The notes beneath the pieces were generated by a model that saw only the letters and a program-made list of their open reading frames with translations, searched no databases and had not been told where the DNA came from. Below, one piece after another: positions 8,481 to 17,437 of a stretch of DNA of 64,000 bases. The stretch is from NCBI RefSeq assembly GCF_002001015.1, contig NZ_MUNO01000019.1:35741-99740 (forward strand), written 5' to 3'. Position 1 is the stretch's first letter; the number at the start of each line of letters is the position of its first letter. This DNA comes from Polaromonas sp. A23. GTDB lineage: Bacteria; Pseudomonadota; Gammaproteobacteria; Burkholderiales; Burkholderiaceae_C. The translations under genes were made by a program, and so were the position numbers.

Positions 8481-10736
8481 CGCCCGCATTTTTGGCGAGT
8501 TCCTCTGCGTGTTGCACGCCGAGCTTCTCTTGCTCTTTTTTTGATAGCTGCTTGCACCCGTCCTGCCTGGGCAATAGCCACATTTGATGAAGTAAAACGC
8601 GAGTTCCGCCCTTCCGACACCCTGATCCTCGACCGCAATGGCGAAGTCATCCAGCGCCTGCGCACAGACAACACCGTGCGGCGTGGCCAGTGGGTGGCGC
8701 TGCCGGATGTTTCACCGGCTTTGCGCACGGCGCTGGTACTCAGTGAAGACAAGCGCTTTTACGAACACAGTGGCGTGGACTGGCGGGCCGTGTCCAGCGC
8801 GGCTTGGGGCAATCTGTGGAACACCAAAACGCGCGGTGCCTCCACGCTGAGCATGCAACTGGCCGGGCTGCTGGACGAAGACTGGCGTGCCGGCGCCAGT
8901 GGCCGCAGCCTGCCGCAGAAGATCGGGCAAACGGTCTCGGCGCAGGTTCTGGAAGCACGCTGGCGCAAGGACCAGATTCTGGAGGCTTATCTCAACCTGG
9001 TGCCTTTTCGCGGTGAAGTCGTGGGCATTGATGCGCTGAGCCGCACCCTGTTCGGCAAGGCGGCGCACGGGCTCGATGAGCGCGAGGCCGCTGTGGCGGC
9101 GGCGCTGGTGCGGGCGCCCAATGCCAAGACGGCGCAAGTCACGCAGCGTGCCTGTGGCGTCTTGAAAACTATGCAGGCACCCACCAAAACAGATTGCGCA
9201 GGTCTGGATCTGTTTGCCGCTGTAGCCCTGCAGCGCAAGGCTTTCGACACCACAGAGGGCGTGGCCCCTCATTTGGCGCGGCAGGTGCTGCGCCAGGCAG
9301 CAAGCAGGCCAGGCAGCAAACCAGCCGCCCTTCCGCCAACGCTGCCTTCTGCCGTGCGTGCACCGCTGCAACGCTTTGCGGTGCAAACACTCAGGCAACA
9401 CCTGCGCGAATTGCATGGCCGTCACGTCGAAGACGGTGCCATCGTCGTGCTCGACAACGCTACCGGCGAAGTACTGGCCTGGGTCGGTTCGTCAGGCGAG
9501 CTCAGTGGCGCGGCCGAGGTGGACGGCGTGCTGGCGCTGCGCCAACCCGGCTCCACGCTCAAACCGTTTCTGTATGCGCAGGCGATTGCCGAGCGGCGCA
9601 TCACCGCGGCATCACTGCTCGACGATTCGTCGGCGCATATCAACACGGCTGGCGGACTCTACATTCCGCAAAACTACGACCGCCAGTTCAAGGGCCTGGT
9701 GTCCAGCCGGACCGCACTGGGCGCTTCGCTCAATGTGCCGGCCGTGCGCACGCTGGTGATGGTGTCGCCCGACGCCTTCCACAAGCAACTCCAGGCTGTG
9801 GGCCTGCCTTTGCGGGAAACCGGCGACTACTACGGTTACAGCCTGGCGCTGGGCAGCAGCGAGGTTTCGCTGCTCTCACTCACCAACGCTTACCGCACGC
9901 TGGCCAATGGGGGGCGCTACAGCGCGACCTCGCTCACCAGAAATGCAAAGCCGGTCTTCACGCCGGCTCTGGACCGCGGCGCAGCTTTCATCGCCACCGA
10001 CATCCTCGCCGACCCGCTGGCGCGCGCCCGCACCTTTGGCACCGACAGCGTGCTGGCCACCCGCTTCTGGACCGCCGTGAAAACCGGTACCAGCAAGGAC
10101 ATGCGCGACAACTGGGCGCTTGGCTACTCGCAACGCTACACCGTGGGGGTGTGGGTAGGCAATGCCAGCGGCGCGCCCATGTGGGACGTCAGCGGTACCA
10201 GTGGCGCCGCGCCGGTGTGGGCAGCGCTCATGAAGCACCTGCATCAGCGCGAACCAAGCCGGGCACCTGCGCCACCCGCAGGTCTGATGCAAAAAAACGT
10301 GCAGTTCGGCATGCAGGCCGGTGCGCCTATCGAAGCAACGCGCTCCGAATGGTTTATCCGCGGCACGGAGCAAACACTTTTCGCTATGAATTCAGTAGCT
10401 ACTGGCGCAGATGAAATAAGGGCAAACGGCACAAAACGCATGACAAACTCGGCTGAGGGAGCTACTTCCCGCATCACCGCCCCCGCCAACGGCACCATCG
10501 TGGCCCTGGACCCTGACATTCCACCAAACCGCCAGCGCCTGAGCTTTGCGGCCGAGGGCCATAACCTGCGATGGCAAATGGACGGCAAGGAGTTTGCGCG
10601 CGGCAATGACGCCAAGTGGCTGCCCTGGCCGGGCCGGCATCGCGTCACTCTGGTCGATGCACGCAATCAGGTGCTGGACGAGATCCGCCTGGAAGTACGA
10701 GGCGCAGGCGTCCGTTCCTCTTCCCTGGCGCGATAG
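8400..10736 (+). CDS. pbpC: Penicillin-binding protein 1C (glycosyltransferase/transpeptidase)
   Basis: A 778-aa class A PBP that polymerises and crosslinks peptidoglycan at the outer face of the inner membrane. The glycosyltransferase motifs SEDKRFYEHSGVDW and GASTLSMQL are present. The transpeptidase has SXXK (GSTLKPF), SXN (ASLNVP) and KTG (VKTGTSKD). A C-terminal BiPBP_C-type domain follows from about residue 690. It starts 2 bp after the alpha-2-macroglobulin stop, so both belong to one operon. The N-terminus is odd: residues 1 to about 27 come from a dispersed repeat and the hydrophobic segment LALFLIAAC from another. Residues near 660-675 overlap a third repeat-like stretch. Confidence 0.93.
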   Translation: MAPTLVASRTALPPEGADFPWGGPAENRPHFWRVPLRVARRASLALFLIAACTRPAWAIATFDEVKREFRPSDTLILDRNGEVIQRLRTDNTVRRGQWVALPDVSPALRTALVLSEDKRFYEHSGVDWRAVSSAAWGNLWNTKTRGASTLSMQLAGLLDEDWRAGASGRSLPQKIGQTVSAQVLEARWRKDQILEAYLNLVPFRGEVVGIDALSRTLFGKAAHGLDEREAAVAAALVRAPNAKTAQVTQRACGVLKTMQAPTKTDCAGLDLFAAVALQRKAFDTTEGVAPHLARQVLRQAASRPGSKPAALPPTLPSAVRAPLQRFAVQTLRQHLRELHGRHVEDGAIVVLDNATGEVLAWVGSSGELSGAAEVDGVLALRQPGSTLKPFLYAQAIAERRITAASLLDDSSAHINTAGGLYIPQNYDRQFKGLVSSRTALGASLNVPAVRTLVMVSPDAFHKQLQAVGLPLRETGDYYGYSLALGSSEVSLLSLTNAYRTLANGGRYSATSLTRNAKPVFTPALDRGAAFIATDILADPLARARTFGTDSVLATRFWTAVKTGTSKDMRDNWALGYSQRYTVGVWVGNASGAPMWDVSGTSGAAPVWAALMKHLHQREPSRAPAPPAGLMQKNVQFGMQAGAPIEATRSEWFIRGTEQTLFAMNSVATGADEIRANGTKRMTNSAEGATSRITAPANGTIVALDPDIPPNRQRLSFAAEGHNLRWQMDGKEFARGNDAKWLPWPGRHRVTLVDARNQVLDEIRLEVRGAGVRSSSLAR
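8531..8561 (+). repeat. Short dispersed repeat, family A (copy 1, within pbpC)
   Basis: TGCTC, a T-run and then GATAGCTGCTTGCACCCG. It matches the common core (GATAGCTG, YTKCGCCC) of the copies at 25276, 35041 and 51482. It encodes the hydrophobic LALFLIAAC segment of the PbpC signal region. Confidence 0.7.
10382..10424 (+). repeat. Short dispersed repeat, family A (copy 2, within pbpC)
   Basis: GCTATGAATTCAGTAGCTAC followed by GGCGCAGATGAAATAAGGGC. It has the same layout as the copy at 51482-51536 (AGCTG, CGCCC, ATAAGGGC). It lies in frame between the transpeptidase and BiPBP_C domains of PbpC. Confidence 0.6.
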
Positions 10737-10886
10737 GGCCACCCACGCTTTCCCTGGGCCAGGGTCCGCCCGATCCGGGGCGTATCAATAATTTCAAAGC
10801 CGCAGAAGCAAAATTCACGCAACAGCGAAGGCTCGAGCGCTACCATGGCGGCAGCTTCCCCAAAAAAACCGTCGTCTGGAGACTCC

Positions 10887-12047
10887 ATGCCCGTGATCAC
10901 CACCATCGAAGACCTGCGCATTCTGGCAAAAAAACGCGTGCCCCGCATGTTTTACGACTATGCCGACTCCGGCTCGTGGACTGAAAGCACCTACCGCGCC
11001 AACGAAGCTGACTTCCAGAAAATCAAGCTGCGCCAGCGTGTGGCGGTGAACATGGAAAACCGCAGCACGGCCACCAAAATGGTAGGCATAGGCGTCAAGA
11101 TGCCGGTGGCCATTGCACCAGTGGGCCTCACGGGCATGCAGCATGCCGACGGCGAAATCAAGGCCGCGCGGGCCGCCGAAAAATTTGGCATCCCCTTCAT
11201 CCTCTCGACCATGAGCATCTGCTCAATCGAGGACATTGCAGCGCACACGCAGACGCCCTTCTGGTTTCAGTTGTACATGATGCGCGACCGCGACGCGATG
11301 GCCACCATGATCGAGCGCGCCCGCAAGGCCGGTTGCAGCGCCCTGGTGCTCACGCTGGACCTGCAGGTGATTGGCCAGCGCCACAAGGACCTCAAGAACG
11401 GGCTGACCGCTCCACCCCGTCCCACCGTGGCCAACATCCTCAACCTCATGACCAAACCGCGCTGGTGCATCGGCATGGCGGGAACACGTCGGCACACCTT
11501 CCGCAATCTGGTGGGCCATGTGAAAGGCGTGAGCGACATGCGCTCGCTGGCAGCCTGGACCAACGAACAGTTTGATCCCCGCCTGTCCTGGGCCGACGTG
11601 GCCTGGGTCAAGGAGCGCTGGGGTGGAAAACTCATCCTCAAGGGCATTCAGGATGTGGAAGACGCAAAGCTGGCGGTGCAAAGCGGCGCAGATGCCATTG
11701 TTGTCAGCAACCATGGCGGGCGCCAGCTTGACGGCGCGCAGTCCAGCATCGAGGCCTTGCCGGCCATCGTGGCGGCCGTAGGTTCCGACATTGAAGTCTG
11801 GATGGACGGCGGTATCCGCTCCGGCCAGGACGTGCTCAAGGCCTGGGCCCTGGGCGCACGCGGCACGCTGATCGGCCGGGCCATGGTGTACGGCCTGGGC
11901 GCCATGGGCGAAGCGGGTGTGACCAAAGCGCTGCAGATCATCCACAAAGAGCTGGACATCACCATGGCGTTTTGTGGCCGGACCGATATCGAAACGGTGG
12001 ACAGGGGAATCCTGCTTCCCGGGACCTATCCCTTGGCGGCGCCGTAG
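10887..12047 (+). CDS. lldD: FMN-dependent alpha-hydroxy-acid dehydrogenase, L-lactate dehydrogenase type
   Basis: A 386-aa flavoenzyme expected to oxidise L-lactate or a related 2-hydroxy acid to the keto acid. The N-terminal MFYDYADSGSWTESTYR carries the conserved active-site Tyr. LILKGIQ supplies the FMN-binding Lys. SNHGGRQLDGA holds the catalytic His and substrate Arg, and DGGIRSGQDVLKAWALGA is the phosphate-binding end of the TIM barrel. I chose ATG 10887, preceded by GGAG, over ATG 10845. Lactate is the usual substrate but mandelate- or glycolate-type activity cannot be excluded. The 3' end overlaps the convergent GGDEF gene by 22 bp. Confidence 0.88.
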   Translation: MPVITTIEDLRILAKKRVPRMFYDYADSGSWTESTYRANEADFQKIKLRQRVAVNMENRSTATKMVGIGVKMPVAIAPVGLTGMQHADGEIKAARAAEKFGIPFILSTMSICSIEDIAAHTQTPFWFQLYMMRDRDAMATMIERARKAGCSALVLTLDLQVIGQRHKDLKNGLTAPPRPTVANILNLMTKPRWCIGMAGTRRHTFRNLVGHVKGVSDMRSLAAWTNEQFDPRLSWADVAWVKERWGGKLILKGIQDVEDAKLAVQSGADAIVVSNHGGRQLDGAQSSIEALPAIVAAVGSDIEVWMDGGIRSGQDVLKAWALGARGTLIGRAMVYGLGAMGEAGVTKALQIIHKELDITMAFCGRTDIETVDRGILLPGTYPLAAP

Positions 12048-13252
12048 GAAGCTTCGATAAAGTCCTCGCCGATCACGCCAGCGGAAAGTTGCGCGGCCTC
12101 CAGGGCCAACTGCTCGGCCCGGTTCATCACACCCAGCGCATCACTGCAGCTTCCGGCAATGCGGATCAAGCCTACTCCGATGGTGGGCTCGAAGATGTGC
12201 CGGTTCTGCGCCTCGCCCACCGACACGGGCTTGCGCAACTCGCGCCGCAGACGTGCCGCCAGTAGTTGGCTGCGCTGCGGGTCCTGGACCGCAGAGACCA
12301 CGAGCACAAAACACCGGGGATGGTAGAGGCCCACCACGTTGCGAAACCCGACAATGCGCCGGATGCGCGCGAGCAGCACCACCAGAATCTGCTGGTCAAC
12401 ACCATGGCCCGCCACCCCGCCAAGCTGGTAAAGATTGGCGATGCTGATGGCCGCCACCACGCAGTCCCGGCCGACGCGTGCGCTGCGCCACAACGCATCT
12501 TCCACGTGGGGAAGCAGTCGCGAGCCCAGTGTCATGTCAACACCCCAGGACGGGTCCGCCAGACTCTGTGCCAGACGGCTGAGCTTGCGCTGTTCCCGAT
12601 TGCGCTGCAGCGTCAGCGCAATCACGATCAGAAAGTAGCCGATGGTGCAGGCCACGGTCAACACCGCCATGCCCAGACCCAACGACTGAAGACTCTTCGA
12701 ATACAGGCCGACCACCATGCCGGCCAGGCAAAGACAGGCCACCACCATCCAGCGCGCCAGCGCGTCCCCCAGAGTGACGCCGCGGACCGCCACCATGGCC
12801 GCGCACAGCACCGACAGTGCGTTCACCGCAGCCGCGGCCGCAAGCACCTGGGCCGGCCGCCAGACATCTTCCAGCAAGGCAATGACGGCCAACACCACGG
12901 CTGCCAGCACCAGCCCGAAACTTCCGCCAGTCACAATCCAGCGTATCAGCCGATCGTCGCGGGCAGCACCCAGCCAGACCCCGAGGTAAGTGAGCGCCAG
13001 GGCACCGCTCAGTGGCCCGAACGACGCCGCCAGCGGCAACACGACCCCGCCACGCAGCGCCGGCATCAGCATCTCGGGCAGGCCGGACACCAGGATCGAC
13101 GAACCGCCCGTCAGCAGGATAAACGCCAGGCCACGCACCGCCGAAACGGAGCGGCTCGCGACCAGATCGGCCGCCGCCACAATGGACAGCAGCAGGATGG
13201 CGCCGGCCATGGCTGACCAGAGGGCGAGCTCCGACGGCGTCACGGTATTCAC
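12026..13252 (-). CDS. Membrane protein with degenerate GGDEF domain
   Basis: About 408 aa from GTG 13252, preceded by AAAAGGGG. The frame continues upstream, but those residues are basic and unlike a membrane protein start. The N-terminal half has about seven hydrophobic helices (for example AGAILLLSIVAAADLV and FGLVLAAVVLAVIALL). The C-terminal half resembles a diguanylate cyclase domain, but the signature loop that should read GG(D/E)EF is YHPRC, in GLYHPRCFVLVV. It therefore probably does not make cyclic di-GMP and may act as a sensor or binding scaffold. Converges with the lactate dehydrogenase gene. Confidence 0.75.
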   Translation of the reverse strand: MNTVTPSELALWSAMAGAILLLSIVAAADLVASRSVSAVRGLAFILLTGGSSILVSGLPEMLMPALRGGVVLPLAASFGPLSGALALTYLGVWLGAARDDRLIRWIVTGGSFGLVLAAVVLAVIALLEDVWRPAQVLAAAAAVNALSVLCAAMVAVRGVTLGDALARWMVVACLCLAGMVVGLYSKSLQSLGLGMAVLTVACTIGYFLIVIALTLQRNREQRKLSRLAQSLADPSWGVDMTLGSRLLPHVEDALWRSARVGRDCVVAAISIANLYQLGGVAGHGVDQQILVVLLARIRRIVGFRNVVGLYHPRCFVLVVSAVQDPQRSQLLAARLRRELRKPVSVGEAQNRHIFEPTIGVGLIRIAGSCSDALGVMNRAEQLALEAAQLSAGVIGEDFIEASYGAAKG

Positions 13253-13459
13253 GAGGCTTGGCCCCTTTTTGGTCAGGTCTGGACGGGCAGGTTTTCGGCG
13301 GCGGCCCTCTGCAGATCTCCAGGGCGCATTGGCCATTGTACGATTAGTTACATTTATTCCATCACCCCGCCCCACCGGCCCCCTTCTTTAGCGAGGGGGC
13401 ATAAATCCTGCTACCCGGAACTTACTGAAAAATAGCCCGCCGCAGCGAGCCACTGTCGT

Positions 13460-13864
13460 TCAATCCTGCGACGAAATTTCGTACTCCATCACATACGAAT
13501 GCTGGCCATCAGCCATCTGGATGCTGAGCATGCCGTTGATACCAGCGAGCTCTCCGGTACCTGAATCGGGCACAACGCTCACGGTCAATTGCGGCACGCC
13601 GCGGTTCATGGTGCCGCTGTGCTGCAACACGAAGCTGCCGCTTTTCCCGTGCAGCGTGCCTGTCACACACTCCATGGCCACATAACCGGCCGAGCCTTTC
13701 ACGGTGGGGCCTGCGCTCAGCATCTCGCCCTGGCTGGTGGCCTGCAGGTCGCCGCTGAAAGTCTTGCTGATCGACAGCCGCCCCATCAGTGGCCCGGCCT
13801 CGGCGTTGGCTAGCGACTGCGGCAGGAGTTTGACTTCGAAGATTCCGGCTGCGTGGGAAGGCAT
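13460..13864 (-). CDS. DUF3224 family protein
   Basis: A 134-aa protein that matches the DUF3224 pattern: an early GRLSISKTFSGDLQATSQGEML, a central YVAMECVTGTLHGKSGSF and a late SGTGELAGINGMLSI. The family is an allene-oxide-cyclase-like beta barrel of unknown function. I chose ATG 13864; a TTG five codons upstream is possible and neither has a good ribosome site. It lies 57 bp downstream of the dihaem cytochrome gene on the same strand, so they may share a transcript. Confidence 0.75.
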   Translation of the reverse strand: MPSHAAGIFEVKLLPQSLANAEAGPLMGRLSISKTFSGDLQATSQGEMLSAGPTVKGSAGYVAMECVTGTLHGKSGSFVLQHSGTMNRGVPQLTVSVVPDSGTGELAGINGMLSIQMADGQHSYVMEYEISSQD

Positions 13865-13921
13865 GGCATGGGCTTTCAAGGGAATGACAATGCCGTTGAT
13901 GATGCCAGAGGGCTGCGGATT

Positions 13922-14824
13922 TTATCGCTGCCCGAATGGCCTGGCCGGCACGGTCTTCAGGTACACATACAGTGCCTGGGCATCCACGTCGTTGATCTCG
14001 CGCAGCGATTCAAAAGGCATCACGGTGACGGGTGTGCCATCAGGGCGTTTGCCGCCGCGCAGCATGGCCACAAACGCGCCGGCGTCTTTGTAGCGCGCCA
14101 TCGCGTTGCCTTCGCCCGGCGTCAGGTTGGCGGCCGGCGCCCAGTCGGGTGGCGTGCCGGGAATCTTGCCGCCGGAAAGCCCGGGGCCGTGGCAGCTGAT
14201 GCACATGTTGGCCACATAAGCACCATGCGCCACCGTGACGCCTTCGGCCACCGCCGTGGCCGGTGGCAGGGAATGGTCGATTTTCTGTGCCGCGTCTTCA
14301 ATCGCGCCAAAGCCATACATCAGCTTGACTGGCAATGACAGTTCCAGAACGGCGGCCCCGCCCGGCAGCGGCGGCAGGCTGCGTACATAGGAGACCAGCG
14401 CGCCGAGGTCGGCGTCGGTGAAGCGGTTGTAGTCTTCACTGGGCATGACGAACAGCGGCCGGCCATCGGGCTTGACGCCGTGGCGCAGGGCGCGCACCCA
14501 GTCTTCAGGCGCGTAGCGCGCCACCACCTTGCCTTCGCCGGGCGTGATGTTGGGGCCCGCCAGGCGCAGGCCCCGGCCGTCGTTGACGAACTCGCGGCCA
14601 CCGCCGTTGGCGCCATGGCAGTCCACGCAGCCGCGCGAACTGAACAGGTATTTGCCACGTTCCAGCGACTGCGCATCCGAGGGAAAAGTCACCGGCCGCA
14701 CATTGACCGAGACCAGGCGCTGGCCCTTGTTCTCAGCCAGCGTCGTGCCCACCACAACCGTACCAATGGCCAGCACCACCAGCGCAGCGCCACCACCCAC
14801 CGTCCATTTGATCCATCGGTTCAT
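13922..14824 (-). CDS. Membrane-anchored dihaem cytochrome c
   Basis: A 300-aa protein with one N-terminal transmembrane anchor (about residues 8-29) and two cytochrome c domains in the periplasm. The haem motifs are CVDCH near residue 66 and CISCH near residue 210. Each domain has a likely distal Met ligand in a matching position (FVMPSEDY and TVMPFESL). The layout resembles the cytochrome subunits of membrane-bound alcohol, aldehyde or gluconate dehydrogenases, but no dehydrogenase subunit is adjacent. It probably passes electrons to a quinone or terminal oxidase. Confidence 0.87.
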   Translation of the reverse strand: MNRWIKWTVGGGAALVVLAIGTVVVGTTLAENKGQRLVSVNVRPVTFPSDAQSLERGKYLFSSRGCVDCHGANGGGREFVNDGRGLRLAGPNITPGEGKVVARYAPEDWVRALRHGVKPDGRPLFVMPSEDYNRFTDADLGALVSYVRSLPPLPGGAAVLELSLPVKLMYGFGAIEDAAQKIDHSLPPATAVAEGVTVAHGAYVANMCISCHGPGLSGGKIPGTPPDWAPAANLTPGEGNAMARYKDAGAFVAMLRGGKRPDGTPVTVMPFESLREINDVDAQALYVYLKTVPARPFGQR

Positions 14825-15099
14825 TTTTATGCTCTTTGCCTGTTAGCCATCTGCTCGCCATGCTGCAAGCCCCTCCTGCAGCATCTGCGGACAAAGCCGA
14901 TATTTTAAAAATTGAACACGCCCCTTGTCTGCGCAGCAAGAGGGCAATAAGTCACAGGCAAGCGTTCTTGCGATGGTAAATATTCACCAACGCCGTCATT
15001 CGCGGAAGAACCAGCCGATGCAGGGTCATCGTGAGGTGGCATGGCACCCCTGCCGAACGATGCAAACCGTCACCGGGAACCACAGCTATAACTTGTTCC

Positions 15100-16029
15100 A
15101 TGAACTTCACCACTCTCGCACCTTGGGCCTGGATCCCCATCGTTCTATGGGCTGCGACGGCGCAGACCTTGCGCAACGCTTCGCAACGCACGCTGACGGC
15201 CAGCATCGGTACCCTGCCCGCCACCCTGGTGCGCTTTCTGTATGGCTTGCCGTTCGCTGCGGCCTGGCTCGCCCTTCTGTACGCCATGCCCGACGCGCCG
15301 CGCACACTACCCCACTTCAACGCCGGATATTTCGCCTGGCTTTCTCTGGGAGCCGTGGCGCAGATAGGCGCGACAGCTTTTTTGCTTGCGGCCATGAAAG
15401 AGCGCAACTTCATCGTGGCCGTCACCTTTTCCAAAACCGAGGTGCTGCAAGTCGCGCTGTTTTCCATGCTCTTCCTGCACGAACTGCCGAGCCTGCTGTC
15501 CGTGCTTGCCATGCTAGTGGCGACGATAGGAGTGGTGTTGCTGTCGCGGCCCAAAGCCGCAAGCCCAGGATCAGCCGAGACTGGCTGGCTCAGCCGCGCC
15601 ACCCTGTATGGGCTGGCCTCGGGGGCGGGTTTCGCGTTATCGGCTGTCGGCTACCGGGGCGCGGCATTGGTACTGAACGAAACATCACCCTGGCTGGCCG
15701 GCGCCTGGGGGGTACTGTGGGCCCAAACGCTGCAGACCCTGCTTCTCTGCGGCTGGCTCGCCTGGCGCACACCCACGGCACTGGTCGCCATCTTGCACGC
15801 CTGGAAACTCTCCCTGCTGGCCGGAATGATGGGCGCCTTTGCGTCGATTGGCTGGTTCACCGCTTTCGCGCTGCGGCCAGCGGCCGACGTGCGCACGCTC
15901 GGGCTGGTCGAGGTTCTGTTCAGCTACCTCCTGTCGCATCGGCTGTTTCGCGAAAAACTGAGCGGTACCGAACGCACGGGCTTGCTGCTGGTCACACTCG
16001 GGCTGATTGTGGTGTGCGCCCAGCTGTAG
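15100..16029 (+). CDS. DMT superfamily (EamA-like) permease
   Basis: A 309-aa inner-membrane protein with about ten hydrophobic segments in two halves, as in drug/metabolite transporters. The ATG at 15100 starts just before the first helix (WAWIPIVLWAATAQTL); the longer upstream frame is hydrophilic. The helix LLSVLAMLVATIGVVLLS closes the first half and TGLLLVTLGLIVVCAQL the second, which is the usual EamA pattern. Substrate cannot be read from sequence. It stands alone between divergent and downstream genes. Confidence 0.8.
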   Translation: MNFTTLAPWAWIPIVLWAATAQTLRNASQRTLTASIGTLPATLVRFLYGLPFAAAWLALLYAMPDAPRTLPHFNAGYFAWLSLGAVAQIGATAFLLAAMKERNFIVAVTFSKTEVLQVALFSMLFLHELPSLLSVLAMLVATIGVVLLSRPKAASPGSAETGWLSRATLYGLASGAGFALSAVGYRGAALVLNETSPWLAGAWGVLWAQTLQTLLLCGWLAWRTPTALVAILHAWKLSLLAGMMGAFASIGWFTAFALRPAADVRTLGLVEVLFSYLLSHRLFREKLSGTERTGLLLVTLGLIVVCAQL

Positions 16030-16041
16030 CTGAGTTGGAAT

Positions 16042-16060
16042 AGAGCTTCATGTCAGCTCT
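16042..16060 (+). terminator. Weak terminator-like hairpin after the DMT permease
   Basis: AGAGCT and AGCTCT form a 6-bp stem around a 7-nt loop, followed by GTTATT. The stem is short and the T-run poor, so termination here is uncertain. Confidence 0.3.
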
Positions 16061-16129
16061 GTTATTCAGCCGGACAGCTCGCACCCGCCGTGGGGAACGA
16101 GAAAAAAGCCGTAAGCCCGGGCCTGCGCC

Positions 16130-17437
16130 ATGGGACACAGTCGGCCGCCACAACCCTGCCCGCAGCGCTATGCTTGCCGGGTGGACAATTCGCCCGCCTC
16201 TTCCCCGCCCAAGCTACGCCGCATTGCGCATCTGGACATGGATGCTTTTTTTGCGTCCATCGAGCTTCTGCGTTATCCGCAGCTCAAAGGGTTGCCGGTG
16301 GTCATAGGCGGCGGGCGGCGCAAGGTGGACGAGGCGATTCGTGCCGACCCGGACCGCGCGCTGCGTTTTATTCCGGTCGAAGAATTTCCGCGGCTCTTGG
16401 ACTATGTGGGCCGCGGCGTCATCACCACCGCCACCTACGCCGCGCGGCAGTTCGGCGTGGGTTCGGCCATGGGCATGATGAAGGCCGCCAAGCTGTGCCC
16501 GCAGGCCATCGTGCTGCCGGTCGATTTCGAGGAAGTGCGCAAGTACTCGCGGCTCTTCAAAAGCACCATCACCGAGGTGGCACCGCTGATGCAGGACCGC
16601 GGCGTGGACGAGGTTTATATCGACTTCACCGATGTGCCCGGCGGCCAGCGCGAAGGTGGCCGTGTGCTGGCGCGGCTGATCCAGAAAGCGATTTTTGAGA
16701 AAACCGGCCTGACCTGCTCGGTCGGCGTGGCTCCCAACAAGCTGCTTGCCAAGATGGCCAGCGAGTTCAACAAGCCCAATGGCATTTCCATTGTTTACGA
16801 AACCGACCTGCAGAAAAAAATCTGGCCGCTGCATGTACGCAAGATCAACGGCATAGGCCCCAAGGCGGGCGAAAAGCTGGCGAAGCTGGGCATACAGACC
16901 ATTGGCGAACTGGCCGCACAGGAGCCGTCTTTCCTGATCGGCCATTTCGGCAAGGCCACAGGCGCGTGGATGCATGAAGCCGCCTGGGGCCGCGACGACC
17001 GCCCGGTGGTAACGGAAAGCGAGCCGGTCAGCATGAGCCGCGAAACCACTTTTGACCGCGACCTGCATGCGGTGAGGGACAAGCAGACGCTGGGTGCCAT
17101 CTTCACCGAGCTTTGCGAAAAACTCGGCGAAGACCTGCAGCGCAAGGGTTATGTGGCAAAGACCATAGGCATCAAGCTGCGTTATGACGATTTCAAAATT
17201 GCGACTCGCGATCAAACGGTAGAGGCCTATACGGCCGACGGCGCCATCATTCGCAAAATAGCCGGGCAGTGCCTGAAGCGGGTGCCGCTGGACAAACGCC
17301 TGCGCCTGCTAGGGGTGCGGGCTGCGACGCTCGCCAGACTCGGGGAAGAACCACTTATAGAGAGAAAAAGCTCTTCCACCCAATCAGCGCGGGCGCAAGC
17401 AGCTACTGAATCAATAGCAACTGATCAGCTTTTCTAA
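16130..17437 (+). CDS. dinB: DNA polymerase IV (Y family)
   Basis: A 435-aa error-prone translesion polymerase. The palm motif HLDMDAFFASIE carries the first catalytic Asp, and the second carboxylate site reads RGVDEVYIDF in place of the usual SVDE. The thumb HhH stretch INGIGPKAGEKLAKLG and the little-finger region follow. A GTG at 16181, just before the conserved start of the palm, is an equally good start; neither has a clear ribosome site. The last 15 or so codons (after the little finger) come from a family A repeat. The stop overlaps the convergent DUF1569 gene by 4 bp. Confidence 0.92.
   Translation: MGHSRPPQPCPQRYACRVDNSPASSPPKLRRIAHLDMDAFFASIELLRYPQLKGLPVVIGGGRRKVDEAIRADPDRALRFIPVEEFPRLLDYVGRGVITTATYAARQFGVGSAMGMMKAAKLCPQAIVLPVDFEEVRKYSRLFKSTITEVAPLMQDRGVDEVYIDFTDVPGGQREGGRVLARLIQKAIFEKTGLTCSVGVAPNKLLAKMASEFNKPNGISIVYETDLQKKIWPLHVRKINGIGPKAGEKLAKLGIQTIGELAAQEPSFLIGHFGKATGAWMHEAAWGRDDRPVVTESEPVSMSRETTFDRDLHAVRDKQTLGAIFTELCEKLGEDLQRKGYVAKTIGIKLRYDDFKIATRDQTVEAYTADGAIIRKIAGQCLKRVPLDKRLRLLGVRAATLARLGEEPLIERKSSSTQSARAQAATESIATDQLF
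17388..17419 (-). repeat. Short dispersed repeat, family A (copy 3, end of dinB)
   Basis: The reverse complement reads TGCTATTGATTCAGTAGCTG followed by CTTGCGCCCGC, the family A core. It encodes the C-terminal tail RAQAATESIATD of DinB. Confidence 0.7.
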
